Assembly (NCBI GenBank): GCA_964058845.1
Contig: CAXKVR010000002.1
Span: forward strand, 310,001 to 374,000
Source of the DNA: Carex sylvatica
Taxonomy: Eukaryota > Streptophyta > Magnoliopsida > Poales > Cyperaceae
Length of the DNA: 64,000 nt
Direction: 5' to 3'
The position numbers and the translations under genes are program-made. Every line of letters starts with the position of its first letter. The first letter of the stretch is position 1. The notes under the pieces are model-generated. The model made no database searches and was not told the DNA's origin. It worked only from the letters and a program-made list of their open reading frames with translations. Positions 24,246 through 34,900 of the stretch are shown one piece after another.

Positions 24246-26139
24246 TAAAGATGTGGTGCACAAAATCAATAATAGTGTATCATATAATACATATATAATA
24301 TGTATTAATTGTCATCAATTGTTGAATAATCAATAATATATTAATATTCCATCTCGGTCCTTCTAAACGTGTAACATAATTATTTGTTTTCTCTTCTCCA
24401 TACATTTTTATTTTTATTTTAGTGCATTAATTGAACCCAACCCTGAAAACGCATATATATATGTTTGTTAAATTAAATAATATATTTCACATTTTATATC
24501 ACAAAGAAAATATTCATGATTTAATAATGACAATGTACGGCAACTGCAACCACAACTACAGAACTACTACTACTCATTCTAATAATGCTTATTTAAAAAC
24601 AAATAGAATGATGTCGAGTTATATCGACAATATAAGAGTGAAATCTTCTGTGGTAGGTACGAGTGAAATCTTTCGGTGTGATGGGTTGCCAACTTTATTA
24701 ACTTACAATTAATTTATATATTTTGTTTTTTGATAAATCGGAGAAGAGGAATTAATATGTATGCCATTCTTAGTTATCTTTAATTGCTTGAAGTTAAGCA
24801 TGCTAGCTACCACTGCAGATGGCGGGCAGCTCTATTCTCATCCTATGAACCTAAATTTATGTACATCAAGTACCTTTGATCTTATTTGTAAAATTAATGT
24901 CAAGTTGTAGCCAAATCAATCGAAACAAGTATCATAATGAATATTGATACTAGCTAGGTTGTGAAAAAGTACTATCACAGTGCGTGCAGCGAACCGGTAT
25001 CACCCATGTGTCATTTTAATTTTTCCTTTCAAAAGTAGTGTCATTATTTTAAGTAGCATGTTTAGCATCTATCTTTATAAAAGAAATTACCATCACCATG
25101 AGATACGCACAAATAATATTTGTAATAAGTTTGTGATGGCAATTGGCATGCATGATCATGTCGGTTCGATTTTGTATTTTCGATTTATAAATTCAAGCCT
25201 GTGAAAAAGCTTGCAATTGATGTGTGTTTTTTTTTGAAGCGAGTCAGGTGGAAGGACTTCAAGATTTCATGGACACAAACTTTTTTTCCTTTTTATTTAT
25301 GCCTTTGAGTCAACTGATATTCTTATTCTTTTCCTTGATTTTTTTTTTTTTTGCATATCGAAAAATTAACGGTCCAACTCAATTTAGTATATGTCCTTAA
25401 TTTAATTTATTTATGTTAAGAATTATTATTTTATTTTATTTATGTTAAAAATTAATGGTTCAACTCAAGTGATTTGTGGTACATAATAATTCTGGATGCA
25501 TTTTGGGTACAAAGTAGAATAACGAAATAAGAGGTAAATCAGACTTGAATTCCTTTAGAAATGTTTGTTTCAATCGGAGCCGTCGGATATAGATCAACGA
25601 CTCAAAGACATTAGAAACAAAATCATGATCCGTGGACTACGATGTGGGCCAATCATATACCGACACCATGATCCGTGGATGAACGAAATAATTAAATTTC
25701 AGAACAACAGGCTGGAGTAATTTTTGAAAATTTTTGGGTTCAATGAGAAAAAAAGTACTGACTTAAACCTTGAACGGCTGATGAAAACCCGAGTCTAGTC
25801 CTCTGATGTAACGTAATATTTATCTTTTGATACAGACCGTACGAACATCAAAGTGGAATGCACGTGTCCCTTTAATATTATTGCTACAGCATATCGAACG
25901 GTGTAGATCTAAACTTAAAATTTATGTTATCTCAGGTGATATATTCTTAAACCCTGAACCCAACCCCTTCCTTTTTCTGAGTAAATCGTTCCTTTCTTCC
26001 TCTCCAAGTTCGCAAGATTTTCTCAAATCTTTTCATTAATTCGGTATCTCCGATCTTGCATCTTTTTCAACGACTCTTTGAGCCTAAAATTTCACCCCTC
26101 TTTATAAAGCACTATAATTTTCCACCGTCGGGAGCTGTG
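24246..26139. other. AT-rich intergenic stretch
   Basis: No gene is recognised; open frames of 70-93 codons in it have no familiar motif and unbiased composition. A 12-bp word ATGATCCGTGGA occurs twice near 25,626 and 25,669. Confidence 0.45.
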
Positions 26140-26144
26140 TAAAA

Positions 26145-26303
26145 CCAGATGCAAAACCCTCTCCGCCTCAAGCCACGCACCACCTAGCTCTTTGTAACCC
26201 GTCGGTGTAAGACCGCCAGCTAAGAACGCCTCCCGACCCAAACCCTAACCCTAACCCTCCGGCGCCAGATGCAAAACCCTCTCCGCCTCAAGCCACGCAC
26301 CAC
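26145..26303 (+). repeat. 39-bp direct repeat flanking a telo-box leader
   Basis: A 39-bp word beginning CCAGATGCAAAACCCTCTCC occurs at 26,145-26,183 and, exactly 120 bp later, at 26,265-26,303. Between them, at 26,240-26,258, is AAACCCTAACCCTAACCCT, a telo-box or short telomere-like tract. The second copy forms the start of the exon below, so the first copy is a duplicated start region. Confidence 0.85.
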
Positions 26304-26386
26304 GACTTTCTCCTCCGTCCGGCCACGCCTTTCTCCCCTGACTCCGATCAACTCGCAACTCCGTTTGTTGCCATTTAGTAATTCAG
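26269..26386 (+). CDS. Orphan first exon with a putative organelle transit peptide
   Basis: ATG at 26,269 opens MQNPLRLKPRTTTFSSVRPR and continues, rich in Arg, Ser, Leu and Pro and almost free of acidic residues, to a donor-like CAG|GTAGGC after 118 nt. This composition suits a plastid or mitochondrial presequence. The telo-box just upstream suits a housekeeping promoter. I could not identify the following exon with confidence; the CACTA-type terminus begins about 90 bp downstream, so the gene is probably interrupted. Function unknown. A chance frame is possible. Confidence 0.4.
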
Positions 26387-26476
26387 GTAGGCACGATCTT
26401 CCCTTTTCAACGTTGTTTACTGCTCCGCTTCTAATTGGTACAATAAAGATCTGTCACCTTTGTTTCTCAGGACTGT

Positions 26477-26530
26477 CACTACAAGAAAACTTAGATATGC
26501 CGGCGCTAAACAACTCTAATCGGCCAGCGC
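26477..26530 (+). mobile_element. CACTA (En/Spm)-type terminal sequence
   Basis: CACTACAAGAAAA at 26,477-26,489 is the typical plant CACTA terminus. It is followed by a GCCGGCGCT / GGCCAGCGCT pair that looks like inverted subterminal repeats. I did not find the partner end (TTTTCTTGTAGTG) in the window, so the element may be truncated or end elsewhere. Confidence 0.6.
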
Positions 26531-26792
26531 TGAGTAAAAACGCCTCCAGATGCTCCAGATCTTAGTGGATCCTCCGATTGGTAAGTTTTCCCCAAATTGA
26601 CGTGCCGTGACACTTCCTAGTAGGCATATTCTCTGTTGCCTTTCTTCAATCCTTCCATCACCTTCGTGTCGTAGGTCCGTAATCGTTTCAATTTCATTCA
26701 TTATTATTTTTGATTGTTAACTGGTTGCACCTCCGATTTAGCCGCTTACTGGTGTTATAACTGACAGCACCCACTGACATTTTCTAGCATGT

Positions 26793-27036
26793 TTTCTTAG
26801 TAGGGGGCTGTCATGGTAAAACACATTGTCTAGCATGTTTTCTTTCGTTATGATTATGATTATTTGCTTTTTTATTTTTCTTGACAGTCTTGTTAGGTTA
26901 CGATTGACCTTTGTAAGGCTTTTATTTCCAAAGCTTTTGACCTTTGTAAGTGTCCCTGGTACCGCTGGTACAGTTTCTGTTACGGAAGTGTTGCCGAGGA
27001 GGACCAACAAAGAGAGGCAACAACATTGCTGATGGT
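26793..27036 (+). repeat. 244-bp direct repeat, copy 1
   Basis: It matches 30,169-30,412 base for base without indels and with about six substitutions (offset 3,376 bp). The block contains an acceptor-like TTTTTCTTGACAG followed by GT-rich sequence, so it may be an intron-exon piece of a gene I do not recognise. The flanks differ completely at both ends. Confidence 0.9.
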
Positions 27037-27473
27037 ACCTCTGAAGACACTGGTACCGCTCAGCGTTATTATAATTTAATTAGAATTTAATCAAGAGTTA
27101 TTATAATTTAACTAGATATAATTTAGAATTGATTAAGTGATGGGTAAATAAAAAAATATTGCAAGAGTTAAGGATGATATTAACAGATGGATCTATTATT
27201 CATACAGATACAAGGTCTAGTATTTTAATTGTCAATTTCTTAAATGAGATTATATTTTTGTTTTGTTTATTCTAGGCTTTCAGCTATCTTGACTACACTG
27301 ATCATGAGAAGGTAATTAAATTGTAAAGGTCACGGGCCGCTCTTATCCTTCTGTAGATCAGGTGCTTTAAACTCCTCTCTCTGATTCTTTAGACTTGAAA
27401 GTTATTTTCCCTTTTGGTTTTGTTTTGTAAAATAGTAACTTACAAGCAACTTATACCTCTCACTGTGATTTAG

Positions 27474-28550
27474 AAAGATGCTGCTGAGGCATGCTTGGGG
27501 GAAATTGGTTTCTGACAAGGCTCAAAGTGCCAAACCAGTGACTGCCCCAACAGAGATTGTGCAATTCACTGAGGAGTTAAAGCCAAGGCTGGAAAGGTGA
27601 TTTTGGATTTTAAATGATCTTTTGTGCTGCAGATATATAGTTTTGTATTGTAATTTTTAAATGATTATTGTCACATTCTGACACGGCTTTAATCAAAGCA
27701 CCTCCAACTGTAATATAATTAGTTTCATGATTTTTTATATTGTTATCATTCTTTGATAAAGCATCATCAGCCTGGGAAGGAAAGGTGAAAGATTTTGAGT
27801 TTGAACTGATTGACCGACCCACACTCAAATTTAATTTGAACTCAGTTCTTGAAATTTCATCTTTGCTGCAACAAAATTTGGGTTTGTTGCCTTTTTGTTA
27901 CTACTCTTCTGCACATCATTCTCTTCCGACTTGGTTTCGGTCACATCATCCAATTCAGGAATTTCACAAGATGAGTTATTCTCATGTATGATTTCAATTT
28001 TTGGGGATAAATTTGATTGTTCTTCTTCTAATTCACATGCATGAATTCCATTCTCAGCCAATTTCATTTCTGGCTCTTCTTTTGGAATGGCAGCTATACC
28101 AAAACCATCTTCTAGTTTTTCTATTTCGTCATGAGAATTGCAATTTGAATCTGAAGTTGGGGCATCTAACGGTAGTGTACAGCCTGCATGTGAGTCCTCA
28201 ACATTTGATTCTATTGCAAGTGTCTCTGATTCAATAATTTCTTTTTGATCAGGTAATAGTGAGCCATTGGAGGGGGTTACAGTGTAAGTCCACCTCTCAA
28301 GCCATTGCCATGTGGAGTCTGCGTTGTAAAGGTATATGGTATTTTTGGTTCTCGGTACTTGTTTGAAGGTGTAATGACATACCATAAGCTTTTCAAGGAT
28401 GCTCCTTTAGAATAGAATCATTTATTAATCTCTGTACTTGTTTTTGAAAATATTTCAGAGGTGCCTCAGGTTCACATTCCTTCGTCTTGAAGTCTGGTGT
28501 TAAGGGTGATTCCAAGGCTCACCTGCTGTTGTTAAATTCCGTGTACTAAA
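27474..28550 (+). pseudogene. Two exon-like pieces of an unidentified gene
   Basis: The first piece, 27,474-27,596, reads MLLRHAWGKLVSDKAQ and ends KPRLE with a donor AAAG|GTGATT. The second begins at 28,459 after ATTTCAG, keeps the phase (GAA AG|A GGT) and reads RGASGSHSFVLKSGVKGDSK before a TAA near 28,549. Matching phase and splice borders argue that they were neighbouring exons. An IQD fragment lies between them on the opposite strand, so the intron has been invaded or the pieces were assembled secondarily. An exon-like AFSYLDYTDHEK near 27,277-27,312 could precede them. Product not recognised. Confidence 0.35.
27640..28385 (-). pseudogene. IQD (IQ67-domain) protein C-terminal fragment, group like IQD28-32
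   Basis: Minus strand from about 28,385: WQWLERWT, then an acidic Ser/Glu-rich stretch of about 120 residues, then NPNFVAAKMKFQELSS near 27,840. A Trp-x-Trp-LERW motif and a terminal NPxFxAAxxKFxELSS block are features of large IQD proteins, which bind calmodulin through IQ motifs and microtubules through the C-terminal part. The IQ67 motifs themselves are absent. After ELSS the frame is shifted and continues in another phase (SVGRSISSNSKSF, 27,640-27,828). It lies antisense inside the mosaic of gene fragments. Family assignment is from motif memory. Confidence 0.62.
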
Positions 28551-29130
28551 TGATTATTTTTAAGGCTCACCTGCTGGTGTTAAGGCTGCCCTTCAGGTAT
28601 CTTTTCAAATTAAACAGTTAATCAACTATCAATTGCCCCAACATGACTATCAATTGCTTGTTTTTCTAACTTTTTGCCACTGGGAACATAGATAGTTATA
28701 TATGCTTATTTTCTATGTTTAATTTGCTTTATCAGACAACTGAATTGAGGCATGATAGTTATCTATGTCCATTTTTCTTATGTTTAATTTGTCTTATCAA
28801 ACCAACAAACTGAGTATATGTACCAGTATGGTGTGATCGAATCATGTATGGTGTGAATCATAGTAATTGAATACAACCCCACCTCAATGCATCTGTTTTT
28901 ACACTCACTGAAGAATAAGAGCTTTCAATCGAGCATTACACAAGTTGGCCAATTGGGCATGCTATGAGTTCCCTGATGAAGACAAGGGACTCCAGTTTTT
29001 ACTGTTATTTTACTGTTTTACTACTTTTATGATTATTCAGAAGTTTAGGGATGTACTTGTAATTTTCCAGGACTAGTACTGTACCAAGGTAGAAAATTCA
29101 GGATTAATATTTGGTTTGATTATATTTTAT
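28551..29130. other. Intergenic stretch with small duplications
   Basis: A phrase AAGGCTCACCTGCTG near 28,515 recurs near 28,563. A short plus-strand frame with ALHKLANWACYEFPDEDK near 28,930 looks gene-like but is isolated and unidentified. Confidence 0.35.
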
Positions 29131-30138
29131 GAATTGGCCGTGGAAGGGAAGATACCGCTTTAGCTGGTACGATATACTTATATACCAGTACTATAATTCA
29201 TTCGCAATAACAATTTTCTTTAAGGAGTATTATATGTTCATGTATATATTTCAATCATATATGCATCATTTTTATATGAGCCGACAAAAACAGAGACATC
29301 AAATAACAAAGAATGAAAAAGTTAGAATTCTTTTTTCATTGTTATTACTAATTAGGGAATAAATTAATGTTGACTAACTAATATTAATTATTATCTAACC
29401 AACTTGTAGGATGGAACGTACCTAAGGAATGGACCAGGTCAGTGGAAGATAGACCAGCACCACTTCTGCCACCTTTTTGACGGCTATGCTACACTGGTAC
29501 GTGTCTCCTTCAACAAAGGCTGTGTCAGTACCGGCCATCGCCAGGTCGAGTCTGACGCTTACAAAGCCGCCAGGAAAAACCGCCGCCTCTGCTTCCGCGA
29601 ATTTTCTGAGACTCAAAAACCAACAATTTCCTTTTGTATGTCAGTGAGCTAGCAAGCTTGTTCTCGGGCTCGTCACTCACTGACAATGCCAACACAGGTG
29701 TTATACAGCTCGGTGATGGTCGGGTGCTTTGTCTGACTGAGACCACAAAGGGTTCGATCCAAATTGACCCAAACACACTTGATACGATCGGGAGGTTTCA
29801 ATATACTGATAGTTTGGGTGGGTTCATCCATTCGGCACGTCCGATGGTGACTGAGTCAGAATTTCTAACTTTTCTGCCTGATTTGGTATGCCCTGGGTAT
29901 ATCGTGGCTAGGATGGAGTCGGGTAGCAACGAGAGGAAAGTAAATGGAAGAGTTAACTGCCGAGGTGGGCCCGTATCAGGATGGGTCCATTCTTTCACAG
30001 TGACAGAGAATTATGTTCTAGTTCCAGAAATGCCCCTATGATACTGTGTGCAAAACCTCCTGCGTGCTGAACAGACACCACTTTACAAGTTCGAATGGCA
30101 CCCTGAATCGGGGAGTTACATACTCTAGTGGAAAAATT
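29131..30138 (+). pseudogene. CCD8: Carotenoid cleavage dioxygenase 8 (CCD8/MAX4) fragment, broken
   Basis: Two exon pieces. 29,131-29,166 reads ELAVEGKIPL then TAG where the family has Trp, followed by a donor CTG|GTACG. 29,410-30,138 starts after TTGTAG with DGTYLRNGPG and contains HLFDGYATLVR, GHRQVESDAYKAA, LFSGSSLTDNANTG, GDGRVLCLTET, DSLGGFIHSA and GGPVSGWVHSF. CCD8 acts in plastids after CCD7 to make carlactone, the strigolactone precursor. The piece spans roughly the first third to half of the enzyme. Transit peptide and C-terminal half, including most iron-binding His residues, are missing. Lesions are a one-base loss near 29,622 that shifts frame before LYVSELASLF, TGA at 30,039 for the Arg of EMPLRY, and a scrambled end before GKI|GTAAGT. 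This is a dead copy; a functional CCD8 should exist elsewhere. Confidence 0.9.
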
Positions 30139-30168
30139 GTAAGTTATTTCTCCCTTCTCTATTAATTA

Positions 30169-30412
30169 TTTCTTAGTAGGGGGCTGTCATGGTAAAACAC
30201 ATTGTCTAGCATGTTTTCTTTCGTTATGATTATGATTATTTGCTTTTTTATTTTTCTTGACAGTCTCGTTAGGTTACGATTGACCTTTGTAAGGCTTTTA
30301 TTTCCAAAGCTTTTGACCATTGTAAGTGTCCCTGGTACCGCTGGTACGGTTTTTGTTACGGAAGTGTTGCCGGGGAGGACCAAAAAAGAGAGGCAACAAC
30401 ATTGCTGATGGT
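30169..30412 (+). repeat. 244-bp direct repeat, copy 2
   Basis: Second copy of 26,793-27,036, beginning 30 bp after the CCD8 exon end. Its 3' side runs into a T-rich stretch instead of the GGTACCTCT that follows copy 1. Confidence 0.9.
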
Positions 30413-31999
30413 TTGTGGCTCATCAAATTTTTTTTTTTTTTTTGCAGAGTAGTTGTAGCCTTGCAGAGTAGCTGCTCTTCAAGATAGGTTTCTTCTTTTG
30501 TATATTTCTTTCTTTCACTCATTCTCTTTCTCTTTCACGACAACTTTAACAATTGAAAAACATAAACTGGGTAAATGTACAACACACGCACACACATAAA
30601 CTGGATGGGGGAGGGGGGCAACTTCCAGCTATCTATTTTTGCAACATTGATTTCTAATGATGAGTTTCCAATATTTTCAGTTCTAACTAACACATTATGG
30701 CATTAGCTGGGGAACCGATTGGATGGTGTTGGCGAAGATGGCGGTGAATCCCACCTGAAGTAACAGTTTTGAAATTTATCTTTTTCATTTTAAGTATTTC
30801 TAGTTTATGGTTAAAACACATACATTAAATTATAGACCTGTAACCAAAAAATGGAAGTTATACAGATGGAATGCAAACCTGATGAGTATGGGATGGCATA
30901 CCATATTCTAACCTTTACGTAATTTTAGTTTCTGGAAGTTTAGTTTCGGATAGTCAGTTGTGACATCTTTTTGTTCAATTAGAATTGTGTAAATAAATAG
31001 GAATCGACCAGAAACCTGAATGTCTGTTAATGGTACCAGTAAATGTATGCCATATTATTATAAACCCTGCCTTTCTGTTTTGAGGTCGCTATCTAAGCCT
31101 GTTATTCGAAGATCACATTATAGTAACAACAAACCATCTTATGATTTTACCTCACAGGTGGAGGTTGCAGCGCAGAATTTTATTTGGTTAAATGCTGAGG
31201 TAAGTTCCTCTTTTACACCATCTTATATTTAATATTTTAATTAGATATACGTGCAAATACAATTAATATGTTTGCCATTTAGGGTAATCATGTTTTCACT
31301 TATTTAGACCCTCCTATAACTGGTCCAATTTTTCAATTTGCAATTGAATGCTTTGTGTCCATTTTAAGTCAATATATGATTGTTAAAATCCGCAAGCCTA
31401 GGATACAAGGCTGCAGGATATGTGTTAATTGTGTCAAGAAGGTCAAAACTCATGAGGCACACATTCAGGATGCCCTTCTGACTATGACAAAATATGACAC
31501 CTACCGGGCATTCAGTTAATATTTGCTAAAGTTCTCACTCTTCCTTTAGGAATTTCTAAGATTTTTGTTATGTTTTTCTGCTTCCAGATGTCGTACTACC
31601 TTAGTTGGGCATGATTAACCGAGAGGCAGGCCCAGAGACAATGCTCCTGACTAGGCTAATGAGGCGGCTTGTACTTGTGCTTATACTGTGATTTCATACC
31701 AGATAAGTTAATTCTTTACTTCTTTCCGTACCACCCATGATTACTAGTTTAATTAGAAGTTGATGATTTTCTTATGGTTGTTCTTGCTGGAACTGAGCAC
31801 CAAGCACTTTTACCTTTGTAATAGTGGAACAATTTATAATATTGTTAGTTATTTGGTGTTCCTGAGGTACTAGAAACCTGAAAGACAATTTTGTTAGCTT
31901 GTGAATATTTTAGATATCAAGTTTGACCTGTACTTAATTTTTTGATTTAGATAGAAGAATCTCTGACGAGGTTGAACTGAAATGCAGGAAGCCCGATTG
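30413..31999. other. Mosaic stretch with unidentified exon-like pieces
   Basis: On the plus strand, 31,158-31,200 reads VEVAAQNFIWLNAE between CTCACAG and GTAAGT. 31,385-31,520 reads CRICVNCVKKVKTHEAHIQD and ends TAA. 31,950-31,997 reads ISDEVELKCRKPD after a TTAG and stops just where the 280-bp array begins. None is recognised. No downstream CCD8 exons are seen here. Confidence 0.35.
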
Positions 32000-34900
32000 A
32001 CCTTTGTTTATGTAGATGGAGCTCTCCTTGGAGTAGGCTGCTTTCCTGAAACGGCACGCATCCAACAAGCGTGACTTCCTTGCGGTTTCTCTTATAAGAT
32101 AAGTCTCCTTCACAATATGTCCTTCCTTTTTTGGTTGCACGGTTATTTCTTTCCGTTTTGGCTGTGTCGTGTACCTGTCCGGTAGAAGTCAGCAAAAGCT
32201 GACTTGGCCTTTACTTGTTGGAGTTTGCTAGGTCTTCGTTGTAGTTTTAGTTTTTCAAATGGTCATATCTCACAACCTTTACCTTTGTTTATGTAGATGG
32301 AGCTCTCCTCGGAGTGGGCTGCTTTCCTGAAACGGCACGCATCCAGCAGCCGTGACTTCCTTGCGATTTCTCTTATAAGATAAGTCTCCTTCACAATATG
32401 TCCTTCCTTTTTTGGTTGCACGGTCATTTCTTTCCGTTTTGGCTGTGTCGTGTACCTGTCCGGTAGAAGTCAGCAAAAGCTGACTTGGCCTTTACATGTT
32501 GGAGTTTGCTAGGTCTTTGTTATACTTTTAGTTTTTCAAATGGTCATATCTCACAACCTTTACCTTTGTTTATGTAGATGGAGCTCTCCTTGGAGTGGGC
32601 TGCTTTCCTGAAACGGCACACATCCAACAAGCGTGACTTCCTTGCGGTTTCTCTTATAAGATAAGTCTCCTTCACAATATATCCTTGCTTTTTTGGTTGC
32701 ACGGTTATTTCTTTCCGTTTTGGCTGTGTCGTGTACCTGTCCGGTAGAAGTCAGCAAAAGCTGACTTGGCCTTTACTTGTTGGAGTTTGCTAGGTCTTCG
32801 TTGTAGTTTTAGTTTTTCAAATGGTCATATCTCACAACCTTTACCTTTGTTTATGTAGATGGAGCTCTCCTTGGAGTGGGCTGTTTTCCTGAAACGGCAC
32901 GCATCCAACAAGCGTGACTTCCTTGCGTTTCTCTTATAAGATAAGTCTCGTTCACAATATGTCCTTGCTTTTTAGTTGCACGGTTATTTCTTTCCGTTTT
33001 GGCTGTGTCGTGTACCTGTCCGGTAGAAGTCAGCAAAAGCTGACTTGGCCTTTACATGTTGGAGTTTGCTAGGTCTTTGTTGTAGTTTTAGTTTTTCAAA
33101 TGGTCATATCTCACAACCTTTACCTTTGTTTATGTAGATGGAGCTCTCCTCGGAGTGGGCTGCTTTCCTGAAACGGCACGCATCCAGCAGCCGTGACTTC
33201 CTTGCGGTTTCTCTTATAAGATAAGTCTCCTTCACAATATGTCCTTGCTTTTTTTGTTGCACGGTCATTTCTTTCCGTTTTGGCTGTGTCGTGTACCTGT
33301 CCGGTAGAAGTCAGCAAAAGCTGACTTGGCCTTTACATGTTGGAGTTTGCTAGGTCTTCGTTGTAGTTTTTGTTTTTCAAATGGTCATATCTCACAACCT
33401 TTACCTTTGTTTATGTAGATGGAGCTCTCCTTGGAGTGGGCTGCTTTCCTGAAACGGCACGCATCCAACAAGCGTGACTTCCTTGCGGTTTCTCTTATAA
33501 GATAAGTCTCCTGCACAATATATCCTTGCTTTTTTGGTTGCACGGTTATTTCTTTCCGTTTTCGCTGTGTCGTGTACCTGTCCGGTAGAAGTCAGCAAAA
33601 GCTGACTTGGCCTTTACTTGTTGGAGTTTGCTAGGTCTTCGTTGTAGTTTTTGTTTTTCAAATGGTCATATCTCACAACCTTTACCTTTGTTTATGTAGA
33701 TGGAGCTCTCCTTGGAGTGGGCTGTTTTCCTGAAACGGCACGCATCCAACAAGCGTGACTTCCTTGCGTTTTCTCTTATAAGATAAGTCTCCTTCACAAT
33801 ATGTCCTTCCTTTTTTGGTTGCACGGTTATTTCATTACGTTTTGGCTGTGTCGTGTACCTGTCTGGTAGAAGTCAGCAAAAGCTGACTTGGCCTTTACTT
33901 GTTGGAGTTTGCTAGGTCTTTGTTGTAGTTTTAGTTTTTCAAATGGTCATATCTCACAACCTTTACCTTTGTTTATGTAGATGGAGCTCTCCTCGGAGTG
34001 GGCTGCTTTCCTGAAACGGCACGCATCCAGCTGCCGTGACTTCCTTGCGTTTTCTCTTATAAGATAAGTCTCCTTCACAATATATCCTTCCTTTTTTGGT
34101 TGCACGGTTATTTCTTTCCGTTTTGGCTGTGTCGTGTACCTGTCCGGTAGAAGTCAGCAAAAGCTGACTTGGCCTTTACTTGTTGGAGTTTGCTAGGTCT
34201 TCGTTGTAGTTTTTGTTTTTCAAATGGTCATATCTCACAACCTTTACCTTTGTTTATGTAGATGGAGCTCTCCTTGGAGTGGGCTGTTTTCCTGAAACGG
34301 CACGCATCCAACAAGCGTGACTTCCTTGCGGTTTCTCTTATAAGATAAGTCTCCTTCACAATATGTCCTTCCTTTTTTGGTTGCACGGTTATTTCTTTCC
34401 GTTTTGGCTGTGTCGTGTACCTGTCCGGTAGAAGTCAGCAAAAGCTGACTTGGCCTTTACATGTTGGAGTTTGCTAGGTCTTTGTTGTAGTTTTAGTTTT
34501 TGAAATGGTCATATCTCACAACCTTTACCTTTGTTTATGTAGATGGAGCTCTCCTTGGAGTGGGCTGTTTTCCTGAAACGGCACGCATCCAACAAGCGTG
34601 ACTTCCTTGCGGTTTCTCTTATAAGATAAGTCTCCTTCACAATATGTCCTTCCTTTTTTGGTTGCACGGTTATTTCTTTCCGTTTTGGCTGTGTCGTGTA
34701 CCTGTCCGGTAGAAGTCAGCAAAAGCTGACTTGGCCTTTACATGTTGGAGTTTGCTAGGTCTTTGTTGTAGTTTTAGTTTTTCAAATGGTCATATCTCAC
34801 AACCTTTACCTTTGTTTATGTAGATGGAGCTCTCCTTGGAGTGGGCTGTTTTCCTGAAACGGCACGCATCCAACAAGCGTGACTTCCTTGCGGTTTCTCT

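Noticed and set aside
26240..26258. Interstitial telomere
   Set aside because: Only about three units, in a leader context; a telo-box promoter element explains it better.
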